From assembly GCA_027482985.1 (NCBI GenBank), contig JAIXVO010000613.1:1-14348 (forward strand): a DNA stretch of 14,348 bases, in the 5' to 3' direction. Under the pieces are notes generated by a model that saw only the letters and a program-made list of their open reading frames with translations, searched no databases and was not told where the DNA came from. Positions 1 through 6,381 of the stretch are shown here, piece after piece. A program made the translations under genes and the position numbers. Each line of letters opens with the position of its first letter. The stretch's first letter is position 1. This DNA is from Cyanobacteriota bacterium (GTDB taxonomy: Bacteria; Cyanobacteriota; Cyanobacteriia; Leptolyngbyales; Leptolyngbyaceae).

Positions 1-27
1 CATGCTTTTCCTGACCATTTGCCCCAA

Positions 28-76
28 CCAATGACCAATGACCAATGACCAATGACCCATTACCAATTCTCAATTC
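28..76. repeat. Heptamer tandem array (STRR type), CCAATGA units
   Basis: Four exact CCAATGA units (28-55) are followed by three degenerate ones, CCCATTA, CCAATTC and TCAATTC, making seven 7-bp units in phase. Short tandemly repeated repetitive heptamers are known in intergenic DNA of filamentous cyanobacteria. The array lies about 60 bp upstream of the Hsp70-like gene and could sit near its promoter, but no function is shown. The rest of positions 1-139 has no gene and no clear promoter. Confidence 0.85.
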
Positions 77-139
77 CCCTCACGCTAATTGCTTGTTACG
101 CTCATTAACAGAGTTGTCTAGGCTACCAATTGGAATGGC

Positions 140-1738
140 ATGGGAATCGCGATCGACTTTGGCACTAGTAATACGGTTATTGCCCGCTGGAATCGGGTGA
201 CGCAGCAACCGGAAACCCTGTCTTTACCGGGCATCACCTGGAAGACGGCGCAGAATCCGCCCTTGATTCCGAGTTTGGTGTATGTCGAAGAGGCCAGTCA
301 GGGCAAAGTGGTGGTGGGGCAGACGGTGCGCGATCGCGGGTTGGATCTGGCGACGGATCAGCGCTTTTTTCGCAACTTTAAACGCGGGATTGGGTCGCCG
401 ATTCAGGGGTTCATGCCGGAGTTGGATGGGCAGACAGTGCGGTTTGAGCAGGTGGGGCAATGGTTTTTGACGGCAGTGATTCAACAACTGAAAGCCATTG
501 ATCCAGAGGTGACCCAATCCCTCACCTTCACTGTTCCCGTGGATAGCTTTGAAACCTATCGGTTGTGGTTGGGGCAGGTGTGCCAATCGCTCCAGGTTGA
601 GCAAGTGCGGATGCTGGATGAACCGACGGCGGCAGCATTGGGCTATGGGCTGGGCGATCGCGAAACCTTGCTGGTGATTGACTTCGGGGGCGGCACCCTG
701 GATCTGTCTCTGGTGCGGTTAGACAGCAACACCCAGACGGGCAAACCGTTGGGATTTATTCTCAAATGGGGACAAAAGAATTTTGCTGAACAATCGGGAC
801 AGCAGCCCAAAACGGCGCGAGTCTTAGCGAAAGCGGGTCAAAATCTGGGCGGGTCAGACTTGGATAACTGGCTGGTGGATCATTTCGTCAAAACGCAGGG
901 CTTAGTTGCCAGCCCGATTACGGCGCGGTTGGCAGAACGCCTCAAAATTCAACTGTCGCTCCAAACTCAGGCGCAGGAGGTTTACTTTAACGACGAAACC
1001 TTTGACAGCTACGAGTTGCAACTGACCCGCGACGAGTTGGAAGGGATACTCAAACAGCACCAATTTTTCGATCGCCTGGATGAGTGCATGACGCAAGTGT
1101 TGCAACAGGCGCGACGGCAGGGTTTAGAAGCGGGCGATATTGATGCCGTGTTGCTGGTGGGCGGCACCGCACAAATTCCTGCCGTCCAGAACTGGGTACG
1201 AAATTATTTTGAGAGCAGCAAAATTCGCTGTGAGAAGCCCTTTGAAGCGATCGCCCAGGGTGCTTTGCAACTCAGTCAGGGCGTGGAACTAAAAGATTTC
1301 TTGTATCACAGTTACGGCGTGCGCTACTGGGATCGCCGCAACAATTGCCACAACTGGCATCCCATCATCAAAGCCGGACAAGCCTACCCCATGCTAGACT
1401 CTGTGGAACTGATGCTGGGTGCTTCCCTCGACAATCAACCCAGTATCGAATTAATCATCGGCGAGTTAGGCAGCGAATCGGAACAAACAGAAGTCTACTT
1501 TGACGGCGATCGCCTGATCACCCGCCGCATCGGTTCCAGCCAAACGCCAGTTCAACCTCTCAACGATCGCGACGGTGCCCGCAGTATCGCCCAACTCGAC
1601 CCTCCCGGCAATCCCGGCAGCGATCGTATCAAAGTCCAATTCCGCGTCGATGCCCAGCGCTTCCTCCGCATCACTGTCGATGATTTACTCGCCCTGCGCA
1701 CGTTGGTGGATGATCAGGCGGTGGTGCAGTTGAGTTGA
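140..1738 (+). CDS. Hsp70 family protein (short, DnaK-like ATPase)
   Basis: This 532-residue protein has the actin-like ATPase fold of Hsp70. The phosphate-1 loop is AIDFGTSNT (residues 4-12). The connect region is LDEPTAAALGYG (159-170), the phosphate-2 loop VIDFGGGTLDLS (179-190), and the adenosine motif VLLVGGTAQIP (337-347). The ATPase part fills roughly residues 1-380. Only about 150 residues follow, against about 250 in DnaK. That tail looks beta-rich, with no obvious helical lid and no acidic EEVD-like end. It is therefore a divergent Hsp70-like protein, not canonical DnaK, and substrate or partner is unknown. No DnaJ or GrpE gene is nearby. The ATG at 140 begins directly with the conserved motif, with a weak GGAA five bases upstream. 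The gene is monocistronic here and faces convergently into heptamer repeats. Confidence 0.93.
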   Translation: MGIAIDFGTSNTVIARWNRVTQQPETLSLPGITWKTAQNPPLIPSLVYVEEASQGKVVVGQTVRDRGLDLATDQRFFRNFKRGIGSPIQGFMPELDGQTVRFEQVGQWFLTAVIQQLKAIDPEVTQSLTFTVPVDSFETYRLWLGQVCQSLQVEQVRMLDEPTAAALGYGLGDRETLLVIDFGGGTLDLSLVRLDSNTQTGKPLGFILKWGQKNFAEQSGQQPKTARVLAKAGQNLGGSDLDNWLVDHFVKTQGLVASPITARLAERLKIQLSLQTQAQEVYFNDETFDSYELQLTRDELEGILKQHQFFDRLDECMTQVLQQARRQGLEAGDIDAVLLVGGTAQIPAVQNWVRNYFESSKIRCEKPFEAIAQGALQLSQGVELKDFLYHSYGVRYWDRRNNCHNWHPIIKAGQAYPMLDSVELMLGASLDNQPSIELIIGELGSESEQTEVYFDGDRLITRRIGSSQTPVQPLNDRDGARSIAQLDPPGNPGSDRIKVQFRVDAQRFLRITVDDLLALRTLVDDQAVVQLS

Positions 1739-1745
1739 CGCGGGT

Positions 1746-1808
1746 GGTAATGGGTAATGGGTAGTTGGTAATGGGTAGTTGGTGATTGGTAATTGGTGAT
1801 GGGTAATT
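1746..1808. repeat. Heptamer array, GGTAATG orientation (array A)
   Basis: Nine consecutive 7-bp units starting GGTAATG, with variants GGTAGTT, GGTGATT, GGTAATT and GGTGATG, begin 7 bp after the Hsp70 stop codon. A few degenerate units follow to about 1822. The orientation is opposite to the next array at 1972-2033, so the two could pair as a long imperfect stem around a 160-bp spacer and act as a transcription barrier between convergent genes. Confidence 0.85.
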
Positions 1809-1971
1809 GGTTGGTGGGTGATCGAAGGTTAGGAAAAGAATGACTGGGGAGTGTTCAGAAAATTGCGCCTAATAGGGCTGAAACCCTTGATTTTTGGTTG
1901 CCAGAATCAGGATTTACACAAAATTCTGATTGCACCCATGACTCCGATCGCTCCATCACCCTTCTTTCGGT
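1809..1971. other. Spacer between inverted heptamer arrays, no gene
   Basis: This AT-richer spacer contains two small imperfect dyads: AGGG-CTGAAA-CCCT near 1874-1887, and a CAGAAT...ATTCTG pair near 1904-1930. The latter is followed by text resembling degenerate extragenic repeats of cyanobacteria. The only open frame (from 1851) has no ribosome binding site and runs into translated heptamer repeat, so I do not call a gene. Confidence 0.5.
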
Positions 1972-2033
1972 TAACCCATCACCGATTACCCATTACCCAT
2001 TACCAACTACCCATTACCCATCACCCATTACCC
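1972..2033. repeat. Heptamer array, inverted orientation (array B)
   Basis: About nine units of the same heptamer lie on the opposite strand (plus strand reads CCCATTA, CCCATCA, CCAACTA). The array overlaps the 3' end of sipA: two full units and the TAA stop lie inside it. It pairs in sequence with array A at 1746-1808. Confidence 0.85.
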
Positions 2034-2238
2034 GTTCAAGATATTGACTCTCCAGCAGATACGCCCCCCTTGTTAGACGGACGCTCCAATAGTTGCCTGG
2101 TCGGCGATCGAGAATGGTGCCTTCTTCACCCAATGTCAGCAAATCGGGCGATCTCAACATTGGCATTGGGTCAGCAGTTTTGACATAGGGGGGCAGGGCA
2201 ATGACGCGCACGCGATCGCCGACAGCGAAGTCTTTCAT
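2014..2238 (-). CDS. sipA: SipA-like small regulatory protein (DUF3148, NblS-interacting)
   Basis: The 74-residue product starts MKDFAVGDRVRVIALPPYVK and matches the DUF3148/SipA family as I recall it. Conserved stretches are GDRVRV (7-12), ALPPYVKTADPMPMLR (14-29), LGEEGTILDRRPG (36-48) and RGAYLLESQYLE (57-68). In Synechococcus and Synechocystis SipA binds the histidine kinase NblS/Hik33 and stimulates its phosphorylation, linking it to high-light and nutrient stress. I chose the ATG at 2238 because the family begins there. An in-frame ATG at 2295 only adds translated heptamer repeat. The last four residues (MGDG) and the stop codon are repeat-derived. The leader is also largely repeat, and no Shine-Dalgarno is visible. 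The gene lies 203 bp downstream of cbiX on the same strand. Confidence 0.88.
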   Translation of the reverse strand: MKDFAVGDRVRVIALPPYVKTADPMPMLRSPDLLTLGEEGTILDRRPGNYWSVRLTRGAYLLESQYLERVMGDG

Positions 2239-2247
2239 AGGGGGGAG

Positions 2248-2296
2248 GGTAATGGGTAATGGGTAATCGGTAGTTGGTAATGGGTAATGGGGCATT
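2248..2296. repeat. Heptamer array, GGTAATG orientation (array C)
   Basis: Seven units (GGTAATG x2, GGTAATC, GGTAGTT, GGTAATG x2, GGGCATT) begin 9 bp upstream of the sipA start codon, so the sipA leader RNA would consist largely of this repeat. The orientation matches array A and is opposite to arrays B and D. Confidence 0.85.
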
Positions 2297-2374
2297 GGGG
2301 TAGAGAGGGAAACTGCGGTAGCGGGTGAAACTTTGAGTTCAGGGCATCAAGCGTAAATCACAGAATGCTAAGTC

Positions 2375-2394
2375 TAAAGCCGAAACCAGCTTTA
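2375..2394. repeat. Short dyad TAAAGC-N8-GCTTTA between arrays C and D
   Basis: A perfect 6-bp inverted repeat with an 8-nt loop lies in the 100-bp spacer between oppositely oriented heptamer arrays. No poly-T run follows on either strand. It is probably part of the repeat structure, and a regulatory role is not shown. Confidence 0.4.
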
Positions 2395-2395
2395 A

Positions 2396-2432
2396 ACCCA
2401 TTACCCATCACCCATTACCCATTACCCATTAC
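2396..2432. repeat. Heptamer array, inverted orientation (array D)
   Basis: Five units reading CCCATTA/CCCATCA on the plus strand, i.e. GGTAATG on the minus strand, begin about 10 nt beyond the cbiX stop. The array pairs in sequence with array C (2248-2296). It may help end cbiX transcription, though it has no canonical terminator T-tract. Confidence 0.85.
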
Positions 2433-2441
2433 CACTTCCCC

Positions 2442-3500
2442 CTACGGCACCTGCCAAATCCGTTGATGATACTGCTCCGGCGTGGCGTAGGGATCAACCA
2501 CCGGATGATCGTGGCTATGTCCATGCGCGTGGCCGTGATCGTGGTGATGCCCCTGATCGTGCCCGTGAGCGTGACCCTGATCGTGTCCGTGGCCGTGACC
2601 GTGAGGCTGGGCAGGGTCGATCGCGGCAAGGCGGAACTTACACATCTCGCAGTTCATGTTCACCTGACCGAGTTGGGTTTCGATTTCGCGATCGCGCATC
2701 ACGGCAAATAATTGCGGATGCAAGCCCATTTCTGGTAGGTTCACTAGCTCAATGTCGGGGGAGAGTTCCCGTTGCTGGGCGGTGATGTCGTAAATCTTTT
2801 TCACCAGGAGTCCGGTAAATAGGAAGTAGGGCAGCACGATGATGCGGCGCGGTTGGTACAGGCGGGCACGCCGGAAGCCTTCCTCTAGGCGCGGATGGGT
2901 GATACCGATGAAGCAGGTTTCCACGGTGCTGTAACCGCTGCCTTCCCAGACAATCCGGGCGAGTTTGGCAACATCTCCATTCGCATCCGGGTCGCTGGCA
3001 CCGCGTCCGACGAACAGCAGGACGGTGTCTTCCCGCGAGATGTTGTGCGGGTTATGTTCTGGCAAATCCAACTCAGCGAGGCGCGATCGCCACAGGTCGA
3101 GGATGCCGGGGGTGATGCCGAAATGCCGTCCGTAATGAAAATTCACCTGGGGATGGCGTTGCTTGGCGCGATCGAGTTCATTCGTTACGTCAAATTTGTT
3201 GTGACGGGCGGCAAACAGCAACACGGGCAAGGCGGAAATGTCGGTATAGCCCATCTCGACACATTGATCCACACCCTCCTGAATCGTGGGGCTGGTGAGT
3301 TCCAGGAAACAGGGAATGACGGGGCGGGAGGTATCCAGCTTTTGATACGCCTCGGCAAAATCGAGTAAACTTTGCCGTCCGTCGTTGTCCCGACTGCCAT
3401 GCCCAATCAGCAACAAGGGGCGTTGCAGGGGCAGCGGGGGTAGCGCGATCGCGGGAGCCGGATCGGGATGCCGGGATTCGATTCGATCTGAAGTCAGCAT
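2442..3500 (-). CDS. cbiX: Sirohydrochlorin chelatase CbiX, two-domain with His-rich tail
   Basis: This 352-residue class II chelatase inserts a metal (cobalt for B12, or iron for siroheme) into sirohydrochlorin. The first CbiX domain (about 28-142) carries the metal-site motifs [10 protein letters not shown] (31-40) and FAARHNKFD (96-104). The second (about 158-275) is a diverged copy in which GHGS is replaced by GRGASD (165-170), so only the N-terminal half keeps the catalytic His. Then comes MNCEMC (282-287), matching the MxCxxC Fe-S motif described for Bacillus CbiX, and a tail with 16 His between 300 and 332, a likely metal reservoir. The ATG at 3500 has CGGAG 11 nt upstream. A cobalamin riboswitch in the leader argues that cobalt chelation for B12 is the main role, although iron chelation cannot be excluded. 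Confidence 0.93.
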   Translation of the reverse strand: MLTSDRIESRHPDPAPAIALPPLPLQRPLLLIGHGSRDNDGRQSLLDFAEAYQKLDTSRPVIPCFLELTSPTIQEGVDQCVEMGYTDISALPVLLFAARHNKFDVTNELDRAKQRHPQVNFHYGRHFGITPGILDLWRSRLAELDLPEHNPHNISREDTVLLFVGRGASDPDANGDVAKLARIVWEGSGYSTVETCFIGITHPRLEEGFRRARLYQPRRIIVLPYFLFTGLLVKKIYDITAQQRELSPDIELVNLPEMGLHPQLFAVMRDREIETQLGQVNMNCEMCKFRLAAIDPAQPHGHGHGHDQGHAHGHDQGHHHDHGHAHGHSHDHPVVDPYATPEQYHQRIWQVP

Positions 3501-3516
3501 GAAGCGATAAACTCCG

Positions 3517-3535
3517 TTCCTGTGCGACGCAGGAA
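3517..3535 (-). promoter_or_regulatory. Leader hairpin next to the cbiX ribosome binding site (candidate expression platform)
   Basis: The minus strand reads TTCCTG-CGTCGCA-CAGGAA, a perfect 6-bp stem with a 7-nt loop. Its 3' arm contains AGGAA and abuts CGGAG (3512-3516), the likely ribosome binding site. The loop with its closing G reads GCGTC, complementary to GACGC in a riboswitch hairpin loop (minus strand of 3590-3595). A loop-loop contact of this sort is how many cobalamin riboswitches hide the ribosome binding site. The pairing here is inferred and could be chance. Confidence 0.5.
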
Positions 3536-3558
3536 ATAGAGTGAAGAAGCGCTCACCG

Positions 3559-3680
3559 GGGCATTCTGGCTGACCGAACCGGACCTGATCGCGTCATCAG
3601 GCAGTCTGATTCGGCTTACAGTTGCGGCACAGCGTTGGCTTCTCTGGTCATACAGTAGACTTACGCCTGACCGGATGCCC
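3559..3680 (-). promoter_or_regulatory. Cobalamin (B12) riboswitch upstream of cbiX
   Basis: Read on the minus strand, the leader holds the B12-box core GCTGTGCCGCAACTGTAAGC and a 3' box GTCAGCCAGAATGCC, close to the AGYCMGGAnaCCTGCC consensus. Helices support this. P1 is GGGCAT (3675-3680) with ATGCCC (3559-3564). GGTCA (3668-3672) pairs with TGACC (3646-3650). CCGAA (3610-3614) pairs with TTCGG (3574-3578). A hairpin CCTGAT-N6-ATCAGG covers 3584-3601. The usual GGTGnnAAnnCC hairpin between GGGAA and the core is absent: here GAGAAGCC leads straight into AACGCTGTGCC, so this is a compact variant. It should repress cbiX when cobalamin is abundant. I saw no clear promoter upstream in 3681-3760. 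Confidence 0.85.
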
Positions 3681-3766
3681 AAACCACCAAACTTTCCCCC
3701 AGCGATCGCTGTTCACGTTTGCCCCGTTATCTTATCTCATCCCCCCGCCTCACCGTATCCCGTGGG

Positions 3767-3802
3767 AGGGGGTTGGGTTTCGACCTCAGCACTCAAGTCG
3801 AA
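3767..3802. repeat. Composite palindromic element: GGAGGGGGTT-like head plus TTCGAC...GTCGAA dyad
   Basis: A G-rich head is followed by TTCGAC (3779-3784) and GTCGAA (3797-3802), a perfect 6-bp inverted repeat with a 12-nt loop. The G-rich head resembles the element at 14315-14348, suggesting a dispersed extragenic repeat family. Confidence 0.5.
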
Positions 3803-3847
3803 GGGCATTCAGCTGCACAGCCTCGCTCCAAGATCGCCCAGCCTCCC

Positions 3848-3911
3848 GATCTCCGACTTTTCCTCGCAGCGCCGCAGATAGCTTGGGTATCCACACCAGA
3901 AGTCGGAGATC
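3848..3911. repeat. 12-bp perfect inverted repeat GATCTCCGACTT / AAGTCGGAGATC
   Basis: The arms at 3848-3859 and 3900-3911 are exact reverse complements separated by 40 nt, and lie 25 nt past the ppk1 stop. Related AAGTCGGGGATC hairpins are, from memory, common extragenic repeats in cyanobacteria. The stem could slow polymerase after ppk1, but no T-tract follows, so a terminator role is uncertain. Confidence 0.65.
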
Positions 3912-3936
3912 TAACCCAACCGCGATCGCGGCTCCG

Positions 3937-6075
3937 TCAGGCTTGAGCCAGTTCCATGAGAATTTTTTGCGAACTTTGCTCAGGGCTATCGTTACTGGGG
4001 TGACGTTGGATGTAACGCCCATCGGGCTGGAGATCCCAGGCTTGGCGGTTGTCGGCTAGCAACACGCCCAGGATTTCCTGGAGGTCGATCATAATCGCTG
4101 GATCTTCGATCGGGACAACGGCTTCCACGCGGCGATCGAGGTTGCGTTGCATCCAGTCGGCACTGCCAATAAAGACTTCCTCTTGTCCGGCATTGTGGAA
4201 GTAGAAAATGCGGGAATGTTCCAGAAAGCGACCGACAATACTCACGACTCGAATATTGTCACTCACGCCTGGCACCCCTGGCCGGAGGCAACACATGCCG
4301 CGAATAATCAAATCGACCTGCACACCCGCCTGGGATGCCCGATAGAGTTCGGCAATGATGGCCGGGTCGATCAGAGAATTCATTTTGGCGACGATGCGGG
4401 CATGGTTCCCGGCGCGGGCGTGTTCGGCTTCGCGTTGAATCAGTGCCATCATGCGATCGCGTAAACTCACAGGAGCCACCAGCAACTTGCGATACTGCTT
4501 CTGGCGCGAGTAGCCCGTCAGGAAGTTGAACAAATCCGTCAGGTCAGCGCCCAACTCTTCCCGACAACTGAGCAGGCCAATGTCCGTATACAAACGGGCC
4601 GTTTTGGGGTTGTAGTTACCCGTCCCAATGTGCACATAGCGCCGCATCCGCCCTTCCTCTCGCCGCACCACCAGTACCACCTTCGTATGGGTCTTCAGCC
4701 CCACCAGCCCGTACACCACATGCACCCCGGCACTCTCTAATCGCCGCGCCCAGGTGATGTTATTTTCTTCGTCAAAGCGGGCTTTAATCTCCATCAAGAC
4801 CGCCACCTGTTTGCCATTCTCCGCCGCCTGCATCAAGGCATTCATGATGGGAGAATCGCCAGAGGTGCGATACATCGTCATTTTGATCGCCAGCACATTC
4901 GGATCGGCTGCGGCTTCGGTAATAAAGCGTTGGACGGTACGCGAAAAGGAATGGTAAGGATGATGCACCATCACATCCTGCTTGCGAATGATGGAGAACA
5001 GATCACATTCCACATCGGGATGCTCGGCATTGGCATCGCCGCCGCGCCGGAGGGCTGTGGGCACAGAGGAATGACAGGGTTGATCCTTCAACTGCGGCAG
5101 GGGGAGCGCCATGAAAGACATCAGATCCCGCAGGCAGAGGAGTCCCGTCGCCTCATAGACATCACCCTCGGTCAGATCCATTTCTTCCAGGAGCATCGCC
5201 CGCAGGTTTTCGGGCATCGAGGCATGCACTTCCAACCGGACGATTGAGCCACCCACCCGACGTTTGCGTAACTCTTGCTCGATCGCCAGTAACAGATCTT
5301 CGGCTTCATCCTCTTCCACCGTCAGGTCATTGTCGCGCGTCACGCGGAAGGGGTGGTACTCCTGAATGTTCAAGCCGGGAAACAGCGCCGCGAGGTTATG
5401 AGCAATCACCTGTTCCAGCGGTACGCCCGTCCACACGGGATTCACGCCTTTCTCCTGGCGTTGTAAATGCTCCGGCAGTTGCAAGAAGCGGGGCAGGCTA
5501 CTGGGCACCTTCACCCGCGCAAATAAGTCCTCCCCGTCTTCCTCATCGCGAATCACGACAGCCAGATTCAGGCTGAGGTTGGAAATGTAAGGGAAGGGGT
5601 GGCTGGGGTCGATCGCCAGCGGGGTCAGGACGGGAAAGATTTGTTCTTCAAAATATTGGTGAAAGTAGCGGCGCTGTTCCTGGTTGAGATCCATGTAATC
5701 CAGCAGGTAAACCCCGTGAGCCGCCAATTGGGGGCGTAACGCCTGGTCAAAATGTTGATGATGTTTGACCACGAGCGGACGGAGGCGCTGGCTGATCAAA
5801 TCTAATTGCTCCTGTGCCATGCGGCCATCGGCAGAGCGTTTTGTCACCTGAGCTTCCACCTGTTGCTTCAGGGCGGCCACCCGCACCATGAAATATTCAT
5901 CCAGGTTGGACGTAAAGATGGCGAGGAACTTGAGCCGTTCCAGCAGCGGCGTGCGCGGGTCAAAAGCTTCGTTTAACACCCGGTTATTGAATTCCAGCCA
6001 GCTCAGTTCCCGGTTGAAGTAATACTGGGGGTCGGTGACATCAATTTCAGGGGGTAGCGGCTTGCGTCTGGGCAT
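3937..6075 (-). CDS. ppk1: Polyphosphate kinase 1 (Ppk1)
   Basis: Ppk1 reversibly polymerises the gamma-phosphate of ATP into polyphosphate, the phosphate store of cyanobacteria. The 712-residue length fits the family. The N-terminal domain has YYFNRELSWLEFNNRVL (18-34) and LKFLAIFTSNLDEYFMVR (48-65). The catalytic domains show HHPYHSF (371-377), MEIKARFDEENN (428-439) and HVVYGLVGLKTHTK (452-465). VHIGTGNYNPKTARLYTD (481-498) and GSADWMQRNLDRRVE (637-651) follow. His463 (THTK) and His482 (VHIGTGN) correspond to the two essential histidines of E. coli Ppk, one of which is phosphorylated. Two starts are possible. The ATG at 6075 is called here; an in-frame TTG at 6081 overlaps the upstream stop (TTGA) and has the better-spaced GAGG, 7 nt away. 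It forms a tight unit with the upstream ~70-residue gene. Confidence 0.97.
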   Translation of the reverse strand: MPRRKPLPPEIDVTDPQYYFNRELSWLEFNNRVLNEAFDPRTPLLERLKFLAIFTSNLDEYFMVRVAALKQQVEAQVTKRSADGRMAQEQLDLISQRLRPLVVKHHQHFDQALRPQLAAHGVYLLDYMDLNQEQRRYFHQYFEEQIFPVLTPLAIDPSHPFPYISNLSLNLAVVIRDEEDGEDLFARVKVPSSLPRFLQLPEHLQRQEKGVNPVWTGVPLEQVIAHNLAALFPGLNIQEYHPFRVTRDNDLTVEEDEAEDLLLAIEQELRKRRVGGSIVRLEVHASMPENLRAMLLEEMDLTEGDVYEATGLLCLRDLMSFMALPLPQLKDQPCHSSVPTALRRGGDANAEHPDVECDLFSIIRKQDVMVHHPYHSFSRTVQRFITEAAADPNVLAIKMTMYRTSGDSPIMNALMQAAENGKQVAVLMEIKARFDEENNITWARRLESAGVHVVYGLVGLKTHTKVVLVVRREEGRMRRYVHIGTGNYNPKTARLYTDIGLLSCREELGADLTDLFNFLTGYSRQKQYRKLLVAPVSLRDRMMALIQREAEHARAGNHARIVAKMNSLIDPAIIAELYRASQAGVQVDLIIRGMCCLRPGVPGVSDNIRVVSIVGRFLEHSRIFYFHNAGQEEVFIGSADWMQRNLDRRVEAVVPIEDPAIMIDLQEILGVLLADNRQAWDLQPDGRYIQRHPSNDSPEQSSQKILMELAQA

Positions 6076-6077
6076 CT

Positions 6078-6299
6078 TCAACCGAACACCTCATCTTCGC
6101 GACCAACCCACCATTCGCCCAAATTCATCGTGTCTTGATGAACGCTAGCGATCGCCGCTTCATACTCCTCAACTGTCATCTGCGCCCGATTTTCCCGCAA
6201 CTTCAAGAGCCGCAATTGCGCCAACAACCAGGGTTTGGCGATGCCATCGGTGGCTTCGATATACTTTGCCAGATCCTCACTGTCCATGCGATTGTCCAC
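6078..6299 (-). CDS. Conserved-looking small protein co-transcribed with ppk1
   Basis: This 73-residue frame ends 2 nt before the ppk1 ATG, or overlaps the alternative ppk1 TTG. Its close spacing and shared strand make translational coupling likely. The sequence is soluble and mostly helical in character, with charged residues throughout and a final acidic segment (VGREDEVF). I recognise no domain. The first start is GTG at 6299 with AGAGGG about 11 nt upstream. An ATG at 6287 (MDSEDLAKYIEA, 69 residues) is the alternative but lacks a nearby ribosome binding site. Function is unknown, and a role in polyphosphate metabolism would rest only on gene order. Confidence 0.75.
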   Translation of the reverse strand: MDNRMDSEDLAKYIEATDGIAKPWLLAQLRLLKLRENRAQMTVEEYEAAIASVHQDTMNLGEWWVGREDEVFG

Positions 6300-6322
6300 A
6301 AGCGAAGTAACCCTCTTATAAT
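6292..6322 (+). promoter_or_regulatory. Candidate promoter for the 247-residue gene
   Basis: A perfect TATAAT lies at 6317-6322, 60 nt before the ATG at 6382. TTGTCC (6292-6297) matches the -35 at four of six bases but with a 19-nt spacer. The same spot on the minus strand reads TATAAG, so it may also serve the small gene/ppk1 unit that diverges from here. Confidence 0.4.
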
Positions 6323-6381
6323 GCCTCTAACATACGGGTAATGGTAGTAGATCGGCGACCAAAGGCGGGGATTAATTCAGC

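Larger units (their letters stand above)
3681..3936. other. Gap between ppk1 and the cbiX leader; repeats only
   Basis: No convincing gene lies here. Several small frames are open on both strands but none has a Shine-Dalgarno, and they share low-complexity C-rich and palindromic sequence. The stretch should contain the cbiX promoter. It also holds a TTCGAC dyad (3779-3802) and a 12-bp inverted repeat (3848-3911), listed separately. Confidence 0.6.

Noticed and set aside
1851..2183. 110-codon plus-strand ORF
   Set aside because: No ribosome binding site. Its middle is translated heptamer repeat and its end lies antisense to sipA.
2239..2295. N-terminal extension of sipA to an upstream ATG
   Set aside because: The extra 19 residues are translated heptamer repeat, and the family begins at the ATG at 2238.
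1746..2432. Heptamer arrays considered as a CRISPR
   Set aside because: The units are 7 bp in direct tandem with no spacers, and no cas genes are nearby.
2895..3368. 157-codon plus-strand ORF
   Set aside because: Antisense to the well-supported cbiX and lacks recognisable protein features.
4147..4464. Plus-strand ORFs inside ppk1, such as this 105-codon frame
   Set aside because: Antisense to the strongly conserved catalytic region of ppk1 and without a ribosome binding site.
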